A stretch of 64,000 nt of DNA from contig CAIKXA010000037.1 of NCBI GenBank assembly GCA_903831295.1, positions 1-64,000 of the forward strand. Reading direction: 5' to 3'. Below the pieces are notes generated by a model that saw only the letters and a list, made by a program, of their open reading frames with translations, ran no database searches and was not told the origin of the DNA. The translations under genes were made by a program, and so were the position numbers. Shown one piece after another: positions 42,430 through 49,877 of this stretch (positions within the stretch are counted from its first letter, which is position 1; every line of letters begins with the position of its first letter). The DNA comes from an uncultured bacterium (GTDB lineage Bacteria; Planctomycetota; Phycisphaerae; Phycisphaerales; SM1A02).

Positions 42430-43296
42430 ATGTTTACACGCATTTTCATTGGCATTCTGCTCATCGGGTCGCTACTTGGGCTTATCTACGCCGACGAACA
42501 TTTCACTGGCGCCGTAGTTGAGTGGCTGCCAAATCAGCACATTCCAGCGGGCGGCGTATTGTTCGCGGCAAGCGCGTTGATCATTCTTCCTCTGCTTGCG
42601 CTGGAACTTTCGCGCTTGCTGCGCGCCATCAACACGGCCGCGCCTAAATTTGCTTGGACTTTATCCGTTGCGCTTTGCGCGTTCGTTGCGGGAAGCACTT
42701 GGCAATTTCAATGGAACTTTGTAGCGCTTGTCGCTGGCGCTACGTTATTGCTCGCGCTTGCCCCCGCAGTACTTGCTGCGACGCAAAAAAAATGGCACGC
42801 TGCGCTTACTAGTTTTGGATATTGGGTTTTGATTTCCATTTGGATTGGATGGCTGCCCGCGTGCTGGATAGAAGTGCGTTCAAATATTCCTGCGTGGGCA
42901 TTGGCGTGGGCGGTGCTTACGGTGAAGAGCGGCGACATTGGCGCATACTTCACTGGCGTAGCACTTGGAAAAAATCGTATGGCGGCTTGGGTGTCGCCAA
43001 AGAAAAGTTGGGAGGGACTCGCGGGCGGAATTATTTTAAGTTGCGTGGTTGGCGCGGTGCTCACCAACGCGCTTGGACAATCCATTCTTGTTGGAGTGGC
43101 CTTTGGCGCGCTTGCGGCTTTTATTGGCATGTTGGGCGACTTGTCGGAAAGCATTCTCAAGCGCGAAGCCCAAGCCAAAGATTCAGGCCGCATTCTGCCG
43201 GGAATGGGTGGCATATTTGATGTCATGGACAGCCTCCTGCCCACGGCGCCGTTGGCATTGTGGCTGTTGGCGAAGTCGTCGACGCCAATTCTTTAA
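42430..43296 (+). CDS. cdsA: Phosphatidate cytidylyltransferase, divergent signature
   Basis: 288 residues with about 7-8 membrane segments. It makes CDP-diacylglycerol from phosphatidic acid and CTP in the inner membrane. The C-terminal signature SILKREAQAKDSGR then ILPGMGGIFDVMDSL matches the CdsA pattern S-x-L-K-R-x4-K-D, but the usual H-G-G...D-R pair reads M-G-G...D-V, so His and Arg of the prosite motif are replaced. I recall similar GMGG forms in Planctomycetes, so this may be lineage-normal. VLTVKSGDIGAYFTG is also family-typical. Confidence 0.85.
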   Translation: MFTRIFIGILLIGSLLGLIYADEHFTGAVVEWLPNQHIPAGGVLFAASALIILPLLALELSRLLRAINTAAPKFAWTLSVALCAFVAGSTWQFQWNFVALVAGATLLLALAPAVLAATQKKWHAALTSFGYWVLISIWIGWLPACWIEVRSNIPAWALAWAVLTVKSGDIGAYFTGVALGKNRMAAWVSPKKSWEGLAGGIILSCVVGAVLTNALGQSILVGVAFGALAAFIGMLGDLSESILKREAQAKDSGRILPGMGGIFDVMDSLLPTAPLALWLLAKSSTPIL

Positions 43297-43433
43297 TTCG
43301 CTTGTTGGTTGCCTTCAAATCCGCTCATTCAAAGGCGTTTCATTGCTTTTTTCAAACTCGCAAAGTTCAGTCTCCCGCGCATGGGAACAATTGACGTTCC
43401 TTGCTACTCTTGAGCATCTAAAGGAAATTCAGC

Positions 43434-44207
43434 ATGTCATTAATGCAACAAATTCTTGCTCTTCACAGTGTTGATGTCCAAGTGCGCGCACTTCGAGGTC
43501 GACTGGATTCCGCCCATCATTATTTAAAGACGCAAGAAACGCATATGAAGGATTTGCTTGCGCAGCGCGACGAGGTTGAGTTGCAGCGCAAGCACACACA
43601 GGCCCAAGTTGCCAATTTGGAAATGGAAGCCAACGGCGTGGGTGTTCAAATTCAAAAGATGCGCGACGAGTTGAACAATAGCGGCAACACCAAGCAGTAC
43701 AGCGCCATTTTAAGTGGCTTGAAATCTCTTGAGTTGCAAAAAGATAATTTTGAACAGCAGGCGCTTGCGCAAATGGAGAAAGTGGAGCAATTGGTCGCTC
43801 GCATTGCTCAGTTTGACGTGAAGTTGGCGGATCGAACCACGCTTCGCGACAAGGCCGCCGCTGAAATGAATGAGCGCACTCAGGAAACGGCCTCGCGTCT
43901 TGGCGAACTTGACCGTGAACGCGCTTCGGCGGCGTCGCATGTTCCAGCGCCATCCATGACCATCTTTGATGAAGTTGCCAACATTCATGACGGCGAAGCG
44001 GTGTCACCAGTGATGACTGTGGACGCGCGTTCGCGTGAATACGCATGCACCGCGTGCAATGTTGAAATTCCATATCAGTTGTATTCGCGCCTGCTTGGCG
44101 ATGGAACTTCATTGATCCAGTGCCTTTCATGCAAGCGCATTTTGTACTTGGAATTGGCTGAATTAGAAGCCGCATCCAAGCGCAAGCCTGTGGCCAAGAG
44201 TTCCTGA
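43434..44207 (+). CDS. Zinc-ribbon coiled-coil protein (C4-type, DUF164-like)
   Basis: 257 residues. Long coiled coil (about 5-165, heptads such as LRGRLDSAHHYLKTQETHMK) and a C-terminal C4 zinc ribbon: CTACNVEIPY then LIQCLSCKRILYLE. These match the family often annotated C4-type zinc ribbon or DUF164 protein, whose exact role is unsettled, with nucleic-acid or flagellar links proposed in other phyla. AAAGGAAA sits 6 bases before the ATG. An antisense frame of similar length on the minus strand is rejected. A 137-base gap precedes it, containing no gene. Confidence 0.88.
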   Translation: MSLMQQILALHSVDVQVRALRGRLDSAHHYLKTQETHMKDLLAQRDEVELQRKHTQAQVANLEMEANGVGVQIQKMRDELNNSGNTKQYSAILSGLKSLELQKDNFEQQALAQMEKVEQLVARIAQFDVKLADRTTLRDKAAAEMNERTQETASRLGELDRERASAASHVPAPSMTIFDEVANIHDGEAVSPVMTVDARSREYACTACNVEIPYQLYSRLLGDGTSLIQCLSCKRILYLELAELEAASKRKPVAKSS

Positions 44208-44215
44208 ATTTAGAT

Positions 44216-45151
44216 TTAGGCCACGTGCGCCGCCCCAACCAACTCTGAAATGTTTTTCACGCCCTGCTGTTGGCACCACTTGGTCAAACCTGTGGAGACA
44301 GCTTTTGGAATTGTTGGGTCAACAAAAAATGCGGTGCCCATAGACACCGCGCTAGCGCCCGCGACAATTAATTCGGCTGCGTCTTGCCAATTCAGAATGC
44401 CACCCAAACCAATAATGGGAATGTTGGCGGCCTTAGCGACATTTTTGTAGACCTCATATACCAGCCGCACAATGATTGGATGAATGGCGGGACCGGACAA
44501 GCCGCCCTGCCCATTTGAAAGCACGGGCTTGCGAGTGACTGGATCAATCTTCATAGCGGGATAAGTGTTGCACATAGTCAGTGCGTCGGCGCCGGCTTCA
44601 ATGGCCGCGGCGGCAAGCGCCACAGTTGGACCATCAGGCGGAAGTTTAATCCACAACTTTCCTGCGGGAACATGCGGACGCACAAGTCGGATTAATTGCG
44701 AAAGCGATTCTGGATCGCCTCCATGCAATCGACCGGTTGAGGTGTTGGGGCAACTCACATTCAATTCAACCGCTGACATGCCGCAGTGAATCAAGCCGGC
44801 GGCGACGCGCGCAAACTCATCGGCGCTGTGGCCCGCCGCCGAACCAATCACGCGGCACGGAAGCCGCGCGGCTTTGGGCGCGTAGTCGCGCGCGAAATTT
44901 TCCAGGCCTGGATTGGCCAGGCCGATCGCGTTGAGCATGCCCGCGCTCGTCTCAATCAAACGCCACGGGGCGTTGCCCTCGCGGGTCTCGGGAGTGATGC
45001 TTTTTGTGGTGATTGCGCCCAGAATGTTCAAGTCCATCACATCGGCAAGTTCGTCCACAACGCCCGCAGTGCCAGCGGCGGCGATCAGTGGCGAGGAAAG
45101 TTCAAGACCCGCGATGCGCGTTGCAAGAATGGGCGATGGCTTGAACGCCAT
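44216..45151 (-). CDS. pyrD: Dihydroorotate dehydrogenase, class 1B type
   Basis: 311 residues. FMN-binding TIM barrel: LSSPLIAAAGTAGVVDELAD, TTKSITPETREGN, MLNAIGLANPGLENF and the active-site VELNVSCPNTSTGRLHGGD, where Cys (in VSCPNT) marks class 1 enzymes. ADALTMCNTYPAMKID and IIGLGGILNWQDAAELIVAG follow. It oxidises dihydroorotate to orotate in pyrimidine synthesis, in the cytosol. Class 1B enzymes usually need PyrK as NAD+-linked partner; no pyrK is adjacent, so this may work alone or with a distant partner. Translationally coupled to the TPR-YggX gene, whose stop touches its ATG. Confidence 0.92.
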   Translation of the reverse strand: MAFKPSPILATRIAGLELSSPLIAAAGTAGVVDELADVMDLNILGAITTKSITPETREGNAPWRLIETSAGMLNAIGLANPGLENFARDYAPKAARLPCRVIGSAAGHSADEFARVAAGLIHCGMSAVELNVSCPNTSTGRLHGGDPESLSQLIRLVRPHVPAGKLWIKLPPDGPTVALAAAAIEAGADALTMCNTYPAMKIDPVTRKPVLSNGQGGLSGPAIHPIIVRLVYEVYKNVAKAANIPIIGLGGILNWQDAAELIVAGASAVSMGTAFFVDPTIPKAVSTGLTKWCQQQGVKNISELVGAAHVA

Positions 45152-45799
45152 TTAGTTGACCACTTTTTCGCCTGCGCGAATTTTGTCCAAAGTTGGCGCG
45201 TCCAACCCCAAGTATTCATTCATGTGTTGATCGTAAATCTCTTGATCCTTGTCGCGCGAGAAATCCAGGCGCAACTCATTGATGACCTTGGTGCCTTGGC
45301 CAATCCAGGCCTTCCACGTTTCGGCTGAAATATTTTTCTGTATCCACTCGCCCACAGGACCGCGCATGGGCGCGGTTTCAAGTTGCGTGCCTGGTCGACC
45401 AGTGCGCGTGCACACAAATGTTCCAGATGAGCGAAGACGCTCCGCGGTTTCTTCTTCGGTTGGCGACACAACTTTTGGCGGCTCGCGGCCAATGGATCGA
45501 AGCAATTCCGCAATGGCTTGCAGCGGCATGCGATCGCCCTTGCTTGCCGCAATTTCATAACCCTTGGTCAGCGTCACAACTGCGCGGTCAGTCCAACCCG
45601 CGCCAATCTCCGCTTGGCCACACAACTGCCACGCCTTGCTCATGTCGGGAACAAGTTCAAGGCAGCGCTGCAAACTTTTGGAAGCCTCGGCGAAGCGTTG
45701 CGTTTGCAAATAGGCGTTACCAAGACTGAAGTGAGCCATCTCGTTGGTGGGATCGGCGGCGGCCATTTTTTCAAATTGTGCGATGCGGTCTGCGTTCAT
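45152..45799 (-). CDS. TPR domain fused to a YggX-type Fe(2+)-trafficking domain
   Basis: 215 residues. Residues 1-100 hold TPR-like helices (MAHFSLGNAYLQTQRFAEAS, KAWQLCGQAEIGAGWTDRA). Residues 125-200 match YggX: Cys130 in GTFVCTRTGRPG, EWIQKNISAETWKAWIGQ, TKVINELRLDF and IYDQHMNEYLGL, which align with the E. coli protein's IS-x-EAW, MLINEK and helical tail. YggX aids iron delivery and protection of Fe-S proteins against oxidation. It is usually a stand-alone 90-residue protein; the N-terminal TPR is the oddity. It precedes pyrD, a flavoprotein gene, on the same mRNA. A gene-free 153 bases lies upstream. Confidence 0.8.
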   Translation of the reverse strand: MNADRIAQFEKMAAADPTNEMAHFSLGNAYLQTQRFAEASKSLQRCLELVPDMSKAWQLCGQAEIGAGWTDRAVVTLTKGYEIAASKGDRMPLQAIAELLRSIGREPPKVVSPTEEETAERLRSSGTFVCTRTGRPGTQLETAPMRGPVGEWIQKNISAETWKAWIGQGTKVINELRLDFSRDKDQEIYDQHMNEYLGLDAPTLDKIRAGEKVVN

Positions 45800-45952
45800 A
45801 AATTGATCATACGACTTGCGGCGCGAGCTTGGCGAATAATCTTTCTGAGACTTTACAAATCAACTCTATGGATTCAAATATATTGAAAAAAGCCGTTCAA
45901 AACGTGTATTAAACCATGCGACTGATTCATGTACATGACCGAGCCAGTGAAC

Positions 45953-47953
45953 TTATGTTGCGCCTCCAAAGCGATGATAGAGAAACCATTCCAGCAAAAG
46001 CAGGCATAACGAAGCCGCCACGATGAACGGCCAAATTGCCAAAGTGGCCAAGCCAACGCCCTTGGGATCGAGTTCGCCACCAGGAATATTTAATTTCTCC
46101 GCCGCGGCAATATCGCATTCCGACGCATCGGTGAGGTTCACGGCAACCATGCGTGTTTTTTGTTTGCCCAATGGATCGACGTATTCAACTTTGTACACGC
46201 CAACATTTCGCAAAGGTCCAAATACAATTTCGCCATCAACCAGATTTTGCGCCACGCGATCACCCGCGGGAGTTTGAATCAATACGTTGGTTGACCCGCG
46301 CACAATTCGCGTGCGCAACATTGCGCCCGGCTCAAGCGACTCACTTGTCACGGCGCTACCAAGTGCGCCAAGAAATTCCACGGCTTGCGCCGTGAAATTC
46401 ACAAAACTTCTCTGAAAGGGCCAGTTGGAATCCATGGGAACAAACGTCACATAAATCACCGTGGCGTTGGCCGATCGTCCAGACACGATCAGCGGTCCTT
46501 TGGAACCTTCAAGCAACGCAAGCCAATCGGAAGTTGGCGCGATGGCCGCCGAACGATCCACCACGAGATCGGAGAACTGACTTTGCGCCATCGCCTTGTG
46601 ATCGCTCTTCCATGTGCGGATCGCTTGGCGCGGTTGCTCCCCGAACGCGTTTAGATTTGCAATGGCTGGCGGCTTGCCAAAGATCAACCATCTTCCCGCG
46701 GTGAGCGATTGCAATTCGCAATCCACGCACACCACCACATCGAATGATTCGGTCCAATTCGCGTCCGCGGAAATGCGTTTGATGAAATCCGTGGATGAAA
46801 TTTGTTGCACATTCGCGAATGACAAACTATTCAGCAGTGACTCGAGCGCAGGATCATTTCCAGCCAACAGGATGCGCAGCGTGCGCTGCTCTTGAATGGC
46901 GATCACCGCGCGGTCGTCGGTGGTGAACGCGTCTTCGGGAAGCAAACTCATGCTGAGCACGCCGGAGTTTGGCAGAGCGAAGGGCGTGAATGAAAGTTTT
47001 TGCGCGCCGACAACGCGGGTTGCGCCCTTGCCGCTGGCCGCAGGAATTGCGATTGGCTCAGACGCACTGGCGATCAACGTGCCGTTGTTTCTCACTTGCA
47101 CTTCACGTTTGGCTGGGGTTGCCGCATCATTTCGCAACGCAACAAAGGCGCTCACTCGGGTTGGATCATCATTGCGCCGCTCAGCGCCCGCGGCGGAAAT
47201 CCCTTGATTAATGGTTTGCGGATTTCCACAGCGATTCCAAGACATGGTTTCACCTTTGCGCAGGGACAATGTGGCGATGTCGGAAATATTTCCATCGCTA
47301 AGCAATTGCATGGTGGGCGAAGAAGTATCCAATGTATTTATTTGCGTGGCTGACTGGGATATTTCCTGCGCATCTTGCGAAGATGAAAAAGCCCTTGCAA
47401 GAGACACCGCGGGCGCGATGAGCGTGATTTGATCGGTCGGCTCAATCCCATCGATGGCTTCTCGAATGCGCCCAAGATTGGTGGAGAATGGAATGCGAAC
47501 TGAAGGATCTTGTGCGAAAGCAATCACCATGACTTCTGGCGGACTTGCCGCAAAGAGACCGCCACCCTGCCACGACTCAACTTGCGCAATTGCCAAGCGT
47601 TTGGCCTCATCCAGGCGAGTTCGAGAATCGGGCGCATCGCGCGTTTGCATGCTGGCTGATTGATCGATTAAGAACACAACCCGACCGGATGGCCGCGACC
47701 ACTCCTTCAATATTGGTTGCGTTAATGCCGCTGCGAGCATGAGTAAAAGCAGACATTGCAGCACAAATAGAGGTGAAAGTCGTAGGCGCTGAAACAACGA
47801 GTTGGCGCGCAAATCTTTGGTGTGGGATGTCCATAGAAGCGTGCTGGAAATGTCGCGGCGCTCGCGGCGCAGTTTCAACATGTACAACAGCAACAACAGT
47901 GGCACCACAATCAACGCGGTGATCAAACCAAAGATGGGCGTGAGCAATGTCAT
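45953..47953 (-). CDS. BatA/VWA-domain membrane protein
   Basis: 666 residues. N-terminal BatA region with two membrane helices (about 8-26 and 58-80) around the conserved LKLRRERRDISSTLLW. A VWA domain follows with the MIDAS motif VVFLIDQSASMQTRD (DxSxS). A further beta-rich region and a C-terminal helix (LATLAIWPFIVAASLCLLLL) complete it. Such proteins accompany MoxR ATPases and DUF58 proteins and are thought to act in metal-dependent chaperone or envelope assembly. Its ATG overlaps the DUF58 stop by four bases. It is the last gene of the five-gene unit. Confidence 0.87.
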   Translation of the reverse strand: MTLLTPIFGLITALIVVPLLLLLYMLKLRRERRDISSTLLWTSHTKDLRANSLFQRLRLSPLFVLQCLLLLMLAAALTQPILKEWSRPSGRVVFLIDQSASMQTRDAPDSRTRLDEAKRLAIAQVESWQGGGLFAASPPEVMVIAFAQDPSVRIPFSTNLGRIREAIDGIEPTDQITLIAPAVSLARAFSSSQDAQEISQSATQINTLDTSSPTMQLLSDGNISDIATLSLRKGETMSWNRCGNPQTINQGISAAGAERRNDDPTRVSAFVALRNDAATPAKREVQVRNNGTLIASASEPIAIPAASGKGATRVVGAQKLSFTPFALPNSGVLSMSLLPEDAFTTDDRAVIAIQEQRTLRILLAGNDPALESLLNSLSFANVQQISSTDFIKRISADANWTESFDVVVCVDCELQSLTAGRWLIFGKPPAIANLNAFGEQPRQAIRTWKSDHKAMAQSQFSDLVVDRSAAIAPTSDWLALLEGSKGPLIVSGRSANATVIYVTFVPMDSNWPFQRSFVNFTAQAVEFLGALGSAVTSESLEPGAMLRTRIVRGSTNVLIQTPAGDRVAQNLVDGEIVFGPLRNVGVYKVEYVDPLGKQKTRMVAVNLTDASECDIAAAEKLNIPGGELDPKGVGLATLAIWPFIVAASLCLLLLEWFLYHRFGGAT

Positions 47954-48864
47954 TTCAGCAGCCCCTCTTTGCGCAAAGTCTCAACTAAAAACTTTTGATA
48001 GTCAACCGCGGAGCTGATTGTCATTTGGCGCACACCAAGCTTCATGCATGTTTCACGCAATGCGGCGTTGAATGTTTCCAAGCGTCTTTGATGCTCGCGC
48101 ACCACCGCGCCGGTGAGCGTGATTTCCACCTCGCCTTTATTTTCAAGGTCGACCAATCGAACATCAAGATTCTGATTATTTTTGCGTGGATCCATTTCCT
48201 CGGGCGACAAAATTTGCAACGCGAACACATCCCAACCGCGCGCCGCGAGAGCGCGTAATCCACTTTCATATCCCTCGCGCAATAAATAATCGCTGATCAC
48301 AATCACCACGCCTCGACCCAAGCGAGCCGATGCCAGCGATCGACACGCGCCGTCAAAACCGGTTGTTCCAGCGGCTTTTTGGCCAATGAGCCAGTTTGCG
48401 GCGTCGGCGGCGCGGCGACGCCCGCGCATGCCACTGAGTCGGTCGGCGCGCCCATCTTTGAGCAGAGCCAACGTGACGCGGTGTTGATTGACTAAACCAA
48501 CGTAGGTCAGCGCCATGGCGATGCGGCGCGCAACGTCAAATTTATTTGGATCGCCCGTGTCCATGCTAGCGCTGCCATCAATGGCGATCACCAAGCCAAG
48601 ATCCTCCTCCTCAAGAAACATCTTAAGAAAGAGGCGATCAAGACGCCCGTAAATATTCCAATCCACAAATCGCAAATCATCGCCCGCCGCATAGGGACGG
48701 AAGTCCGCGAAGTCCATGCCTTGACCGCGGCGTCGACTTCGACGCTCCCCCTGCATTCGTCCCTGCAACATTTTTCGGCTCATCAGATCAAGACGATCCA
48801 ATGCCGCCACAAGCGAGGGCTGCAACAAATCCTCCAGCTTGATTAATTTGCTTGGCGAAATCAT
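47950..48864 (-). CDS. DUF58-domain protein (VWA-like)
   Basis: 304 residues. Contains the DUF58 hallmark GQGMDFADFRPYAAGDDLRF followed by VDWNIYGRLDRLFLKMFLEE, and a VWA-like metal site DLGLVIAIDGSASMDTGD. Members of this family are always found with MoxR AAA+ ATPases and are proposed to be adaptor or substrate-binding partners. Overlaps of four bases on both sides tie it to moxR and batA. Soluble, no signal peptide. The biochemical activity is unknown. Confidence 0.9.
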   Translation of the reverse strand: MISPSKLIKLEDLLQPSLVAALDRLDLMSRKMLQGRMQGERRSRRRGQGMDFADFRPYAAGDDLRFVDWNIYGRLDRLFLKMFLEEEDLGLVIAIDGSASMDTGDPNKFDVARRIAMALTYVGLVNQHRVTLALLKDGRADRLSGMRGRRRAADAANWLIGQKAAGTTGFDGACRSLASARLGRGVVIVISDYLLREGYESGLRALAARGWDVFALQILSPEEMDPRKNNQNLDVRLVDLENKGEVEITLTGAVVREHQRRLETFNAALRETCMKLGVRQMTISSAVDYQKFLVETLRKEGLLK

Positions 48865-49877
48865 GGCGCCTCCAATGGCATGCTCTGGACAATGCGCCGC
48901 ACAATTTCATTGGCGTCCACACGATCAGCGTCGGCCTCAAAGGTCAATGCAAGTCGATGTCGAAGCGCCGGCAACGCAACCGCGCGCAGATCATCAATCG
49001 CCAACGCGTAGCGACCCGCAAGCAAGGCGCGCACTTTGCCCATTGCGAGCATGGATTGAGCGGCGCGCGGACTTGCCCCGCAGCGAATGTAACGCTTAGC
49101 TTTCACGCTGAAATACGCTGAATTTGGCTGCGTGGAGAGCACCAATCGAATGGCCCAATCCATCACGTGCGGGGCCACAATCACTTCCCGCGCCAAGTGC
49201 TGCGCGGCGATCAATGTTGGGGCGTTGATGGTCGCTGTCAATGGCGGCAATGGTTGACTGGTGGTGCGCTGCAAAATTATTTGAAGCGCCTCGCGCGATG
49301 GGCTGGGGACTTCAATCTTTGCCATGAAGCGATCCAATTGCGCCTCCGGCAGTGGATGCGTTCCCTCTTGCTCGATTGGGTTCTGAGTGGCCAAAACTAA
49401 AAACGGTTTTTCAAGCGCGTATGTTGTTCCACCCACGCTCACGGATCGTTCCTGCATGGCTTCGAGCAATGCCGACTGCGTGCGCGGCGTTGCGCGATTG
49501 AGTTCATCAGCCAAAAGAATTTGCGTGAATACTGGACCGGGACGGAAACGATGTTCGCGCCGACCATGCACAAGATCCTCCACCAGCACAGTGGTGCCTA
49601 GAACATCCGCTGGCATCAAGTCGGGCGTGCATTGAATACGCGTGGCGCGCAGACCGGCAGATTGCGAAATAGTTTGCACCAACAATGTTTTTCCAAGACC
49701 GGGAACGCCCTCCAGAAGAATGTGCCCATTGGCCAGCAAGCACCATAAAGTTTGCTCCAGCGAATCGCCAAGACCAACAATGCGGCTGCAAATGGAATTT
49801 TTCCAAGCCAGGGACATGCCGCGAAACGCCTCACATTCGGCTTGAATATCGCGTGTTTCATTGGTTACTTGGCTCAT
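48861..49877 (-). CDS. MoxR-type AAA+ ATPase
   Basis: 338 residues. Walker A is LLEGVPGLGKTLLVQTISQS near residue 78; Walker B is ILLADELNRATPRTQSALLE, then LATQNPIEQEGTHPLPEAQL (sensor-1 region) and FMAKIEVPSP, all canonical for the MoxR branch. MoxR ATPases act as chaperones or metal-insertion motors for VWA proteins. Codes on the same transcript as DUF58 and two VWA membrane proteins, with four-base overlaps, so the set is one functional unit. Confidence 0.93.
   Translation of the reverse strand: MSQVTNETRDIQAECEAFRGMSLAWKNSICSRIVGLGDSLEQTLWCLLANGHILLEGVPGLGKTLLVQTISQSAGLRATRIQCTPDLMPADVLGTTVLVEDLVHGRREHRFRPGPVFTQILLADELNRATPRTQSALLEAMQERSVSVGGTTYALEKPFLVLATQNPIEQEGTHPLPEAQLDRFMAKIEVPSPSREALQIILQRTTSQPLPPLTATINAPTLIAAQHLAREVIVAPHVMDWAIRLVLSTQPNSAYFSVKAKRYIRCGASPRAAQSMLAMGKVRALLAGRYALAIDDLRAVALPALRHRLALTFEADADRVDANEIVRRIVQSMPLEAP

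Noticed and set aside
43311-43327. Terminator after cdsA
   Set aside because: Only a five-base GCCTT/AAGGC pairing with a loose T-rich stretch after it; too weak to list.
43429-44238. Minus-strand open frame of 269 codons opposite the zinc-ribbon gene
   Set aside because: The plus-strand frame has a good ribosome-binding site, heptad pattern and a C4 zinc ribbon; the antisense product is Cys/Arg/His/Pro-rich without any domain.
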